Shown here piece by piece: positions 45,606 to 54,013 of a stretch of DNA of 64,000 nt. A program made the position numbers and the translations under genes. Origin of the DNA: Alphaproteobacteria bacterium (GTDB lineage: Bacteria; Pseudomonadota; Alphaproteobacteria; Oceanibaculales; Oceanibaculaceae); NCBI GenBank assembly GCA_018823745.1, contig JAHJHR010000012.1, positions 558,001-622,000 of the forward strand, in the 5' to 3' direction. Positions within the stretch are counted from its first letter, which is position 1. The number at the start of each line of letters is the position of its first letter. The notes beneath the pieces were generated by a model. It saw nothing but the letters and a program-made list of their open reading frames with translations, was not told where the DNA came from and searched no databases.

Positions 45606-46151
45606 ATGACCATGCAGGCAGAGGCATCGTCACCTGACATTCAGGTGCTGCGCTATCAGGATAACGCGATCCGCTGGGACTACATCCGGGCCGTCGCCGG
45701 GTTGTGCTTCACGCTGGGGCCGATTCTGGTGGTGCCGGACATCCATGGCGGCTTTCTGGTTGTCCTGGGCGGCCTGGCGCTGCTGTTCCTGGCGTTCGGC
45801 ATCCGCACCTGGCTGCGCCACCGCACCCGGGTGACGGTGACGGAGACCGGCATCGCCCTGGTCGATACACGGCGCCGGCAGCTCGACTGGGCGGATGTGG
45901 AGCAGGTGAAGCTGGCCTATTTCTCGACCCGGCGCGACCGTTCCGAAGGGTGGATGCAGCTGACCCTGTCAGGCGGCGGCACGAGCCTGAGCGTCGATTC
46001 ACCGCTTGAGCGCTTCCTCGACCTGGCGGCCGAAGCGGCCCAGCTGGCGCGCGCCAAGGGCATGGCGCTGGACGATGCCAGCATCCGCAATTTCGAATCC
46101 CTGGGCCAGCACGGCCTGCGCCCGGACGATCCTTTCGCCAAGGACCGATAG
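45606..46151 (+). CDS. Small membrane protein of unknown function
   Basis: A 181-residue protein with two hydrophobic segments (about 29-50 and 55-72, VAGLCFTLGPILVVP and FLVVLGGLALLFLAFGI). A soluble domain follows (VTVTETGIALVDTRRRQLDWADVEQVKL, then LSVDSPLERF) whose strand pattern recalls bacterial PH-like domains. I cannot assign a function. It begins three bases after xth and precedes pgk by 84 bases. Confidence 0.78.
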   Translation: MTMQAEASSPDIQVLRYQDNAIRWDYIRAVAGLCFTLGPILVVPDIHGGFLVVLGGLALLFLAFGIRTWLRHRTRVTVTETGIALVDTRRRQLDWADVEQVKLAYFSTRRDRSEGWMQLTLSGGGTSLSVDSPLERFLDLAAEAAQLARAKGMALDDASIRNFESLGQHGLRPDDPFAKDR

Positions 46152-46235
46152 GTCCGGACCCATTTACAGCGCCGCCGCGTTATGCTTGTAAACCCGCGAC
46201 GCGCCTTCTTATCCGAGATACAGGGACATTCCCCC

Positions 46236-47432
46236 ATGGCCAGCTTCAAGACCCTCGACGACCTGTCCGTTGCCGGCAAGCGCGTGCTGGTGCGCGCCGA
46301 TCTGAACGTGCCGATGCGCGATGGCAAGGTCAGCGACGCCACCCGCATCGCCCGTCTGGCGCCGACTCTGACGGAGCTGGCCGACAAGGGCGCGCGCGTG
46401 ATCGTGCTGTCGCATTTCGGCCGGCCGAAGGGGAAGCCGGATGCCGCTTTCTCGCTGCAGCCGCTGGTGCCGGCGCTGTCGGCGGCGCTGGGCGGCCGCA
46501 AGGTGTCCTTCGCGCCGGATTGCATCGGGCCTGCCGCCAAGGCGCTGGTCGACAGCCTGGAGAATGGCGACATCGCCGTGCTGGAGAACACCCGCTTCTA
46601 TGCCGGCGAGGAAGCCAATTCCCCGGAAATGGCGCGGGAGCTCGCCAGCCTGGGCGATATCTATGTGAATGACGCATTTTCCGCCGCACACCGCGCCCAT
46701 GCCTCGACCGAGGGCGTGGCGCGGCTGCTGCCCTCCGCCGCCGGCCGGTTGATGCAGCAGGAATTGCAGGCGCTGGAAAAGGCGCTGACTGCGCCGACGC
46801 GCCCGGTCATGGCCGTGGTCGGTGGCGCCAAGGTATCGACCAAGCTGGATCTGCTGGGCAATCTGGTCGCCCGGGTGGACAAGCTGGCGATTGGCGGCGG
46901 CATGGCCAATACCTTTCTCTATGCGCAGGGCGTCGAGGTCGGCAAGTCGCTGTGCGAACGCGATCTCGCCAACACAGCCCGCGACATCCTGAAGAAGGCG
47001 AAGGCCGCCAATTGCACGATCCTGCTGCAAACCGACGCGGTGATCGCCGAGACACTCGCCGCCGGGGTGGAGACCACCGTGGTCGGCATTGATGCCGTGC
47101 CATCTGACCGGATGATCCTGGATATCGGCCCGGCCACGCAGCTGGTCTGGGAAAGCGCCATGGCCGAGTGCCACACGCTGGTCTGGAACGGCCCGGTTGG
47201 CGCCTTCGAGACGGCACCCTTCGATCAGGGTACCACGGCGCTGGCCCAGGCCGCTGCGCGCCTCACCCAGTCGGGCAAGCTGCTATCGGTGGCCGGCGGT
47301 GGCGACACGGTGGCCGCGCTCGCGCATGCCGGGGTGGAGGAGAAATTCTCCTATGTTTCCAGCGCCGGCGGTGCCTTCCTGGAATGGCTGGAAGGCAAGA
47401 CCCTGCCGGGGGTTGCGGCGCTTCAGCGGTAA
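46236..47432 (+). CDS. pgk: Phosphoglycerate kinase
   Basis: A 398-residue glycolytic enzyme interconverting 1,3-bisphosphoglycerate and 3-phosphoglycerate with ATP formation. Motifs: [16 protein letters not shown] at the N-terminus, [22 protein letters not shown] and the C-terminal GGGDTVAAL. Length is normal. The ATG at 46236 is chosen; the in-frame upstream start at 46182 would add 18 residues unlike the family. No gap gene or fba is adjacent in the window. Confidence 0.97.
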   Translation: MASFKTLDDLSVAGKRVLVRADLNVPMRDGKVSDATRIARLAPTLTELADKGARVIVLSHFGRPKGKPDAAFSLQPLVPALSAALGGRKVSFAPDCIGPAAKALVDSLENGDIAVLENTRFYAGEEANSPEMARELASLGDIYVNDAFSAAHRAHASTEGVARLLPSAAGRLMQQELQALEKALTAPTRPVMAVVGGAKVSTKLDLLGNLVARVDKLAIGGGMANTFLYAQGVEVGKSLCERDLANTARDILKKAKAANCTILLQTDAVIAETLAAGVETTVVGIDAVPSDRMILDIGPATQLVWESAMAECHTLVWNGPVGAFETAPFDQGTTALAQAAARLTQSGKLLSVAGGGDTVAALAHAGVEEKFSYVSSAGGAFLEWLEGKTLPGVAALQR

Positions 47433-47437
47433 CAACC

Positions 47438-47466
47438 TTGTAACGAATTTCGATCAGCACTATCTT
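47438..47466 (+). promoter_or_regulatory. Candidate promoter of the small gene after pgk
   Basis: TTGTAA (47438-47443) is separated by 17 bases from TATCTT (47461-47466), about 24 bases before the next start codon. The leader would contain a GAAAGAGG ribosome-site-like sequence. Confidence 0.4.
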
Positions 47467-47489
47467 ATGGAAAGAGGTATGAGATCGAA

Positions 47490-47765
47490 ATGCAACCGTT
47501 AGCACCACCCCCTCCTGCGGTAACCCCGACGGCGCTGGCCTCAGCACCGACAGCGGCGGCTATTCGCGGCGAGACGGTGCAGATCCTGCGCGATGCGGTT
47601 CCCAACACCAAGCAATCGGTGGAAAAGCAGCGCCAGGACGAGCGGGCGCGCGAAAACGACCAGCGCAATGGTGGGCGGGTCTTCGATGCCCGCAACGCCC
47701 TTTCCTCGCGGGGGTCGCGCGGCTCCCAGGGCGAGCGCGGCTCGCAGATCGATATTCTGGTTTAG
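47490..47765 (+). CDS. Small low-complexity protein of unknown function
   Basis: A 91-residue protein. The N-terminal half is Pro/Ala-rich (MQPLAPPPPAVTPTALAS). The middle is helical and charged (VEKQRQDERARENDQRNGG). The tail has repeated Arg-Gly-Ser units (SSRGSRGSQGERGS) before IDILV. No domain is recognisable. Support for it being real: its own candidate promoter upstream and a hairpin terminator downstream. The likely disordered composition leaves room for doubt. Confidence 0.55.
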   Translation: MQPLAPPPPAVTPTALASAPTAAAIRGETVQILRDAVPNTKQSVEKQRQDERARENDQRNGGRVFDARNALSSRGSRGSQGERGSQIDILV

Positions 47766-47791
47766 CGGCGACTCCCCCACGCGATACACAG

Positions 47792-47817
47792 AAAGGCCGG
47801 CCCCTGCGCCGGCCTTT
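47792..47817 (+). terminator. Terminator after the small protein gene
   Basis: AAAGGCCGGC and GCCGGCCTTT form a ten-pair stem with a six-base loop, 26 bases after the stop. A short run TTTGCCTTT follows. Confidence 0.7.
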
Positions 47818-47864
47818 GCCTTTAATGCTTGCCGCCACGGCCAAACACCGCCAAATCTAGCCGC

Positions 47865-48428
47865 ATGAGCCGCCAGACGCCCGAACCTACCCCGCCTTCG
47901 CCGGCGAAGGGGCCTGTGAACAGCCGTGTGCCGGACGGCGATAACCGGCCGCGTCTGGTCTGTGACGATTGCGGCTTCATCCAGTATGACAATCCGAAAA
48001 TCGTTGTCGGTGCGGTCTGCCTGCAGGACGACCGCATCCTGCTGTGCCGCCGCGCGATCCAGCCGCGCCGCGGATTCTGGACCCTGCCGGCCGGCTATCT
48101 GGAGCTGAACGAGAGTACGGAAGCCGGTGCCGCGCGCGAAGTCCGCGAAGAAGCGCTGGCCAACATTGCCATCGAGCGGCTGCTGGCGGTCTACAGCATT
48201 CCCCGGATCAGCCAGGTGCAGCTGATCTACCGCGCCCGGCTGGTCACGCCCGATTTCGGAATTGGCGAGGAATCACTGGAGGTCGATCTGTTCCGCTGGG
48301 ATGATATTCCCTGGGACGACATCGCCTTTCCCAGTGTCCACTGGGCCTTGAATCATCATCGGGAAACGGCCCATCTGGCCGATTTCCCGCCTTTCGGCAA
48401 TCCCGACGGCGCGACCGGAAACTACTAG
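47865..48428 (+). CDS. NUDIX hydrolase with N-terminal zinc-ribbon remnant
   Basis: A 187-residue protein. The Nudix box spans [20 protein letters not shown] (about 82-101), with the glutamates for metal binding intact but leucine where the box usually ends in glycine. A CDDCGF motif (about 38) precedes it, a two-cysteine remnant of the zinc ribbon found in ADP-ribose/NADH pyrophosphatase-like members. It should hydrolyse a nucleoside diphosphate linked to another group; which one is not clear. The start is uncertain (47865 or 47829), with no strong ribosome site. rsmB starts three bases after its stop. Confidence 0.87.
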   Translation: MSRQTPEPTPPSPAKGPVNSRVPDGDNRPRLVCDDCGFIQYDNPKIVVGAVCLQDDRILLCRRAIQPRRGFWTLPAGYLELNESTEAGAAREVREEALANIAIERLLAVYSIPRISQVQLIYRARLVTPDFGIGEESLEVDLFRWDDIPWDDIAFPSVHWALNHHRETAHLADFPPFGNPDGATGNY

Positions 48429-48431
48429 TTC

Positions 48432-49730
48432 ATGAGCCAGAAATACGCTGACCGCGCCGTGGCCTTGGCCACGCTGAACGCCGTTCTCGACCATTCCCAG
48501 TCGATGGAGGAGGCGTTCGATATTGCCGCTGCGGGCGCTGCCGGCCTGGAATCGCGCGACCGCGGCTTTGCCCGGATCATGGTGGCGACGACGCTGAAAC
48601 GGCTGGGCCAGATCGACGTGCTGCTGGACGGCTTCATGGAACGCAAGCTGCCGGCCTCGGCCGGGCCGGCGCGCAATGCCCTGCGGCTGGGGGCGGTGCA
48701 GCTGCTGTTCCTGCAGGTGCCGGCGCATGCCGCCATCGATTCCATGGTCAGCCTGCTGGCCAATTCCCGCTATGCCGGGTTCAAGGGGCTGGTGAACGCC
48801 GTGCTGCGCCGGGTCGACCGTGAGGGCGCGGCCGTGCTGGCACAGCAGGATGCCGCCATGCTGAACCTGCCGGGCTGGCTCTGGCACAGCTGGGTGAAGG
48901 CCTATGGCGAGGATACCGCGCGGGCGATTGCCGCAACCAACCTGACCGATCCGCCGCTCGACATCCAGGCCCGCGAGAACCCGGCCCATTGGGCACAGAT
49001 TCTGGAGGCCACGCTGCTGCCGACCGGGGCAATCCGGCGCGGTTTCGGCGGGCATATCGGCGAGCTGCCGGGCTATGACGAGGGCGCCTGGTGGGTGCAG
49101 GACGCCGCCGCCGCCCTGCCGGCCCGCCTGCTGGGCGATGTTGCGGGCAAGAGCGTCATTGATCTGTGTGCAGCGCCCGGCGGCAAGACCGCCCAGCTGG
49201 CCGCTGCCGGGGCGAAAGTGACGGCGGTGGACCGCTCCGCAAGGCGGCTGGAGCGGTTGAGCCAGAACATGGAGCGGCTGGGCTTCGAGGTGCCGGTCGT
49301 CGCCGCTGATGGCGTGCGCTGGCAACCGAAAGCCCCCGTCGATGCCGTGCTGCTGGATGCGCCGTGCAGCGCCACCGGCACGATCCGCCGCCACCCCGAT
49401 GTCGCGCTGGGCAAGACCCCGGCAGAAATCGCCAAGCTGACCGCCTTGCAGGACCGGCTGCTGGCCAATGCGCTTGCCATGCTGAAGCCGGGCGGCATGC
49501 TGGTCTATGCCACCTGCTCCCTGCAGCCGGAGGAGGGGGCGGCGCGCATCGAGGCGCTGCTGGAAAGCGGCACCATCGCAGCGGAGCGGGTGCCGGTCGA
49601 TCCGGCGGAGATTGGCGGCTGGTCGGACTGCATTACCGCTGCCGGCGATCTGCGCACGCTGCCCTGCCATCTGGCCGATCAGGGCGGTTTCGACGGTTTC
49701 TATGCCGCCCGCTTGCGGCGGATTGGCTAA
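48432..49730 (+). CDS. rsmB: 16S rRNA (cytosine-967-C5)-methyltransferase
   Basis: A 432-residue protein with an N-terminal NusB-like RNA-binding domain (about 1-135) and a C-terminal Rossmann methyltransferase domain. Motifs: AdoMet-binding IDLCAAPGGKTAQLAA (about 239), catalytic-region DAPCSATGTIRRHPD (about 309) and YATCSLQPEEG with the second cysteine. Together these identify RsmB (Fmu), which methylates C967 of 16S rRNA. It is followed by rpe after 18 bases, an order I recall as conserved in Alphaproteobacteria. Confidence 0.94.
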   Translation: MSQKYADRAVALATLNAVLDHSQSMEEAFDIAAAGAAGLESRDRGFARIMVATTLKRLGQIDVLLDGFMERKLPASAGPARNALRLGAVQLLFLQVPAHAAIDSMVSLLANSRYAGFKGLVNAVLRRVDREGAAVLAQQDAAMLNLPGWLWHSWVKAYGEDTARAIAATNLTDPPLDIQARENPAHWAQILEATLLPTGAIRRGFGGHIGELPGYDEGAWWVQDAAAALPARLLGDVAGKSVIDLCAAPGGKTAQLAAAGAKVTAVDRSARRLERLSQNMERLGFEVPVVAADGVRWQPKAPVDAVLLDAPCSATGTIRRHPDVALGKTPAEIAKLTALQDRLLANALAMLKPGGMLVYATCSLQPEEGAARIEALLESGTIAAERVPVDPAEIGGWSDCITAAGDLRTLPCHLADQGGFDGFYAARLRRIG

Positions 49731-49748
49731 AGGATTAAGGAAGCGCCT

Positions 49749-50411
49749 ATGTCACTAGCGATCAAGATTGCCCCGTCCATCCTGTCCGCCGATTTCGCCC
49801 GGCTGGGCGAGGAAGTCCGCGCCATCACCGAGGCCGGGGCGGATTACGTGCATGTCGATGTCATGGACGGCCATTTCGTGCCGAACCTGACCATCGGGCC
49901 GCTGGTCGTGAAGGCGCTGCGCCCGCACAGCACCCTGGCTTTCGATGTGCATCTGATGATCGCGCCGGTCGATCCCTATGTCGAAGCCTTCGCCGAGGCC
50001 GGGGCGGATATCATCAGCTTCCACCCGGAGGCCGGGCCGCACCCGCACCGCACCGTGCAGCTGATCAAGTCGCTGGGCAAGAAGGCCGGCATCGTGCTGA
50101 ACCCGGCCACGCCGGTCGAGGCGGTCGAGTATCTGCTGGGCGATATCGATCTGATCCTGGTGATGAGCGTGAATCCGGGTTTTGGCGGGCAGGGCTTCAT
50201 CGCCAGCCAGCTTGACAAGATCGCCCGGCTGCGCCGCATGATTGACGATAGCGGCCGGGTGATCGAGCTGGAGGTCGATGGCGGGATCAATACCCGCACC
50301 GCCCCGCAGGCGATTGCCGCCGGGGCCGATGTGCTGGTGGCCGGCACGGCGACCTTCGCCGGGGGGGCTGCCACCTATGCGGCGAACATACGGACCTTGA
50401 GGGGCGACTGA
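49749..50411 (+). CDS. rpe: Ribulose-phosphate 3-epimerase
   Basis: A 220-residue TIM-barrel enzyme interconverting ribulose-5-phosphate and xylulose-5-phosphate. Motifs: [35 protein letters not shown] with metal ligands, [19 protein letters not shown] and ELEVDGGIN. Length is typical. It lies between rsmB and the heparinase-family gene, all on the plus strand with tiny gaps. Confidence 0.96.
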   Translation: MSLAIKIAPSILSADFARLGEEVRAITEAGADYVHVDVMDGHFVPNLTIGPLVVKALRPHSTLAFDVHLMIAPVDPYVEAFAEAGADIISFHPEAGPHPHRTVQLIKSLGKKAGIVLNPATPVEAVEYLLGDIDLILVMSVNPGFGGQGFIASQLDKIARLRRMIDDSGRVIELEVDGGINTRTAPQAIAAGADVLVAGTATFAGGAATYAANIRTLRGD

Positions 50412-50413
50412 GC

Positions 50414-52066
50414 TTGACGGCGGAACGCGATGGCGCAGGTCGGAATGGGGGCTTCTGGGGGGCTATCCAGTCCTTTACCTACGGCACGCCGCTCTACCGC
50501 TACATGCTGGCCGGCCGGGTGCCGGATGCGCTGCGCCCGGTGCCGACTGATACCTGGCCCGGCGATTCCGACCATGGCCGGCTGATCCTCGAAGGGCGGT
50601 TCTCGCTGCTCGGCCATGTCGCCCTGATGTCGGCCGATCCGCAGGATGAGGATGTCTGGGTGCCGGCCGGCACCACGGGCGACTGGCAGGCGGCGCTGAA
50701 CGGCTTTGCCTGGCTGCGCGATCTGCGTCAGGTCGGCGGTGACATGGCACGTCGCCGGGCGCGCGAGCTGGTCGCCGACTGGATCGACCGCTATGGCGAC
50801 TGGGACGGCTTCGTCTGGGAGCCTGATATTCTGGGCGAGCGCATCGCCAGCTGGATCGGCCATTACGATTTCTTCTGTGCCAGCGCCGATGACGAGTTCC
50901 GCTACCGCTTTCTCGACAGCGTGGCGAAGCAGGCCCGCCACCTGACCCGGGTTGCCCGTCAGGCCGGCGGTGGCAGTGCGGCGATACGGGCGGCCAAGGG
51001 GCTGGTCTATGTCGGCACCGCCCTGCCGGAATGCGAAAAGCTGCTGGCCCAGGGCATCCGGCAGTTGCAGAACAGTCTGGCGGGGCAGTTGCTGCCCGAT
51101 GGCTGCCATATCTCGCGCAGCCCTTCGCGGCATCTGCTGGTGCTGCGCGACCTGATCGACATCCGTGCCTGCCTGCGTGCCGCCAGCGAGCCCTGTCCGC
51201 CGATGCTGGACAGCGCGATAGAGCGGATGGCCTCGCTGTTGCGCTTTTTCCGCCATGGCGATGGCGGGCTGGCGCTGTTCAATGACAGCAATGAAGAGGA
51301 TTTCCTGCTGGTCGATGCCGTGCTGGCGCAATCCGAGGCGAAGATCCGGCCGCTCAGCGATCCCGGCGCGTCCGGCTTCCACCGGCTGGCCGCCAGCCGC
51401 ACGCTGGTGATCCTGGATGCCGGCCCGCCCAGTGATGTCGATGGCTGCGCCCATGCCGGCATGCTGTCCTTCGAAATGAGCGTCGGCAAGGAGCGGCTGA
51501 TCGTGAATTGCGGCGCTGCCGCCGGCCGGCCGGACTGGAATCTGGCCCAGCGCTCGACCGCTGCGCATTCCACTTTGGTGGTGGACGACGTGAATTCGGC
51601 CGAGATCCTGGCCGATGGCAGTCTGGGCCATGGCCCGTCCGACGTGCATGGCGAGCGCCAGGAGCAGGACGGCAATATGTGGGTCGAAGCGAGCCATGAC
51701 GGCTATGCCGAGCGGCTGATGCTGACCCATCGGCGGCGGCTCTACCTCTCCGCCGATGGCGATGATCTGCGCGGCGAGGACACGCTGACCGGCACCGGCG
51801 GCAAGGTCTTCACCATCCGCTTCCACCTGCACCCCAAGGTCAAGGCCTCGATGAGCCAGAATGGCGCGCTGGCCCTGCTGCGTCTGCCGAGCGGGTTGGG
51901 CTGGAAGCTGCGCGCCTCGGGCGGCACGCTGGATGTGGCCGACAGCATCTATCTCGGGCGGCGGGGCGAGATGAAACGCTGCCAGCAGCTCACCATCACC
52001 GGCGATCTGCAGACCGGCGGTGCCAGCGTGAAATGGGCGCTGCGCCGGGAAGACAAGAAGCCATGA
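50414..52066 (+). CDS. Heparinase II/III family protein
   Basis: A 550-residue protein. The N-terminal half is an alpha/alpha-toroid-like helical region (WGERIASWIGHYDFFC area), and the C-terminal half has the heparinase II/III signature (CAHAGMLSFEMSVGKERLIVN, then AAHSTLVVDDVNSAEI). The family contains polysaccharide lyases, yet members located between rpe and purH in Alphaproteobacteria have no established substrate to my knowledge. No signal peptide is evident, so cytoplasmic action is possible. The start is a TTG three bases after the rpe stop with a GAGGGG ribosome site upstream. It overlaps the next gene by ATGA. Confidence 0.88.
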   Translation: MTAERDGAGRNGGFWGAIQSFTYGTPLYRYMLAGRVPDALRPVPTDTWPGDSDHGRLILEGRFSLLGHVALMSADPQDEDVWVPAGTTGDWQAALNGFAWLRDLRQVGGDMARRRARELVADWIDRYGDWDGFVWEPDILGERIASWIGHYDFFCASADDEFRYRFLDSVAKQARHLTRVARQAGGGSAAIRAAKGLVYVGTALPECEKLLAQGIRQLQNSLAGQLLPDGCHISRSPSRHLLVLRDLIDIRACLRAASEPCPPMLDSAIERMASLLRFFRHGDGGLALFNDSNEEDFLLVDAVLAQSEAKIRPLSDPGASGFHRLAASRTLVILDAGPPSDVDGCAHAGMLSFEMSVGKERLIVNCGAAAGRPDWNLAQRSTAAHSTLVVDDVNSAEILADGSLGHGPSDVHGERQEQDGNMWVEASHDGYAERLMLTHRRRLYLSADGDDLRGEDTLTGTGGKVFTIRFHLHPKVKASMSQNGALALLRLPSGLGWKLRASGGTLDVADSIYLGRRGEMKRCQQLTITGDLQTGGASVKWALRREDKKP

Positions 52067-53073
52067 GCTGGCTATGGAGCCTGATGGCGCCGCTGGCCGT
52101 GCTGCTGCTGGCCGCGCTGGCGACACGCGGCGTGCTGGTTCTGCTGCACCGCAAATCCGTGCTCGACCACCCCAATCACCGGTCCAGCCATTCAGCACCG
52201 GTGCCGCGCGGCGGCGGCATCGCCGTGATGGCGGCGTTGTCTGCCGGCTGGCTCGCCTATGGCCTGACCGCGCCGGAGATTCTGGCGCCGATGCTGGTGG
52301 TGCTGGCGGCGGCGGTGATGCTGGCGGGGGTGTCCTTCATCGACGATCTGCGCGATCTGACGGCACTGACCCGCATCCTGTTCCAGCTCCTCGCGGTGCT
52401 GCTGGGCCTGATGGTGATTGCGGAGCAAGGGCTGGTATTCCAGGGCTGGCTGCCGCCGATGCTGGATCTCGCGCTGGTGGCGCTGGTGTGGTTGTGGTTC
52501 ATCAATTTGTTCAATTTCATGGATGGAATCGACGGGCTGGCCGGGCTGGAGGCGATCTGCCTGTCGCTTGGGCTGGTGCTGGCGGGCGCGCTGGCTGGAT
52601 TCCAGCCGCCGGCGCTGATGCTGGCCGCTGCCGCCGCCGGGTTCCTGCTGTTCAACTGGTCGCCGGCGCGGGTTTTTCTGGGCGATGTCGGCAGCGTGCC
52701 GCTGGGGTATCTGCTGGGCTTCCTGCTGCTGGCGGCCGCGACAGAGGGGGCCTGGGCGCCGGCGCTGATCCTGCCGCTGTATTACCTGGCCGATGCCACC
52801 CTCACGCTGGGCCGCCGTGTCCTGCGTGGTGAGAAATTCTGGCATGGCCATCGTCAGCATTTCTACCAGCAGGCGGTGCAGCGCGGCTTCAGCCATGCCG
52901 CCGTCAGCCATCGCGTGCTGGTCGCCAATACGCTGCTGATCGCTTTGGCCCTGCTGGCCGGGCACGGGCATGTGCTGCTGGCCCTGCTGGGCGCGGTGCT
53001 GGTGGTCGCCGCGCTGCTGCTCTGGATGGCACGTGCCCGGCCGGCGGTTCCCGCCTCCGCCCCGGCGGCATAG
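52063..53073 (+). CDS. WecA/WbpL-family polyprenyl-phosphate sugar-1-phosphate transferase
   Basis: A 336-residue polytopic membrane protein with about ten hydrophobic segments. Catalytic motifs of the family are present: FIDDLRDL (Asp-Asp), NLFNFMDGIDGLAGLEA, FLGDVGSVPLG and the HRQHFYQQ histidine motif. It transfers a HexNAc-type sugar-1-phosphate onto undecaprenyl phosphate, starting a surface polysaccharide or O-antigen unit. With the reductase and dehydratase that follow, the pattern is that of WbpL with WbpV and WbpM, which would make a QuiNAc- or FucNAc-type sugar the donor. The start overlaps the heparinase stop (ATGA). Confidence 0.9.
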   Translation: MSWLWSLMAPLAVLLLAALATRGVLVLLHRKSVLDHPNHRSSHSAPVPRGGGIAVMAALSAGWLAYGLTAPEILAPMLVVLAAAVMLAGVSFIDDLRDLTALTRILFQLLAVLLGLMVIAEQGLVFQGWLPPMLDLALVALVWLWFINLFNFMDGIDGLAGLEAICLSLGLVLAGALAGFQPPALMLAAAAAGFLLFNWSPARVFLGDVGSVPLGYLLGFLLLAAATEGAWAPALILPLYYLADATLTLGRRVLRGEKFWHGHRQHFYQQAVQRGFSHAAVSHRVLVANTLLIALALLAGHGHVLLALLGAVLVVAALLLWMARARPAVPASAPAA

Positions 53074-53074
53074 C

Positions 53075-53986
53075 ATGACGATCCTAGTGACGGGTGCCAG
53101 CGGCTTCATCGGGCGCGGGCTGGTGCGGCATTTCCACGCTGCCGGCCGCCCGGTCAGGGCTGCCCTGCGAAATGCGCAGCAAGGCACGACCTCGGGCGTT
53201 GATGCAGTGGTCATCGGCGATATCGGGCCGGCCACAGAGTGGCGGGCGGCACTGGACGGCGTCAGCGCCATTGTGCATCTGGCGGCCCCGGCCGAGCAGG
53301 GCGCGCTGTCCGAGGCTGACCTGCACCGGGTGACAGTGGAGGGGGCGGCAACCCTGGCACGCGCGGCGCAACAGGCTGGAATCCGCCATTTCCTGCTGTT
53401 CAGCAGCGCCAAGGTGATGGGCGAGGAATCGCCGCCGGGCCAGCCTTTCCGGGATGAGGATGTGCCCCGGCCGGAATCGCCCTATGCCCGCGCCAAGCTG
53501 GCGGCGGAGGCGGCGGTGCTGGCCGAATTTCCGGATGCGGTGATCCTGCGGCCGCCACTGGTCTATGGTCCGGGGGTTGGCGGTAATTTCGCCAAACTGC
53601 TGCGCCTGGCTGATATCCCGCTGCCCCTGCCGCTTGCTGGTATCGACAACCGGCGGGCCATGCTGTATCTGGGTAATCTAGTAAGTGCTGTTGAAACATG
53701 TCTTGAGGCGCCGGAAGGCAAGGGACGACATTTTCTGATCCGCGACGGGGAAGAAATGTCGGTTTCGGCGCTGATACGTCAGCTTCGTCAGGCCAGGGGG
53801 CGTTCCGGGTTTCTTCTGCCGGGTGGTCCTGGGCTGATAAATCTGCTGATGGGCAGGGACGCGGCACGTCGGTTATGCGGCGATTATTCTCTCGATGGCG
53901 GCAATTTTATTGCAACCTTCGACTGGCAACCGCCGTTTGATGTTCAAAGGGCATTCCGTCTCACCGCATCAGGCCAGCAATTGTAA
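53075..53986 (+). CDS. NAD-dependent epimerase/4-reductase, WbpV-like
   Basis: A 303-residue short-chain dehydrogenase of the extended type. It has the N-terminal ILVTGASGFIGRGLVRHF, the SSAKVMGE region with the catalytic serine and a YARAKLAAE motif (Tyr-x3-Lys, about 146). Its position between a WecA-type transferase and a 4,6-dehydratase suggests the 4-keto reductase that completes UDP-QuiNAc or a similar sugar. An epimerase role is the main alternative. It starts two bases after the transferase stop. The last 300 bases are visibly less GC-rich than neighbouring genes. Confidence 0.85.
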   Translation: MTILVTGASGFIGRGLVRHFHAAGRPVRAALRNAQQGTTSGVDAVVIGDIGPATEWRAALDGVSAIVHLAAPAEQGALSEADLHRVTVEGAATLARAAQQAGIRHFLLFSSAKVMGEESPPGQPFRDEDVPRPESPYARAKLAAEAAVLAEFPDAVILRPPLVYGPGVGGNFAKLLRLADIPLPLPLAGIDNRRAMLYLGNLVSAVETCLEAPEGKGRHFLIRDGEEMSVSALIRQLRQARGRSGFLLPGGPGLINLLMGRDAARRLCGDYSLDGGNFIATFDWQPPFDVQRAFRLTASGQQL

Positions 53987-54013
53987 TGGCTTATAGCGGG
54001 TTCCTGAGGGGGC

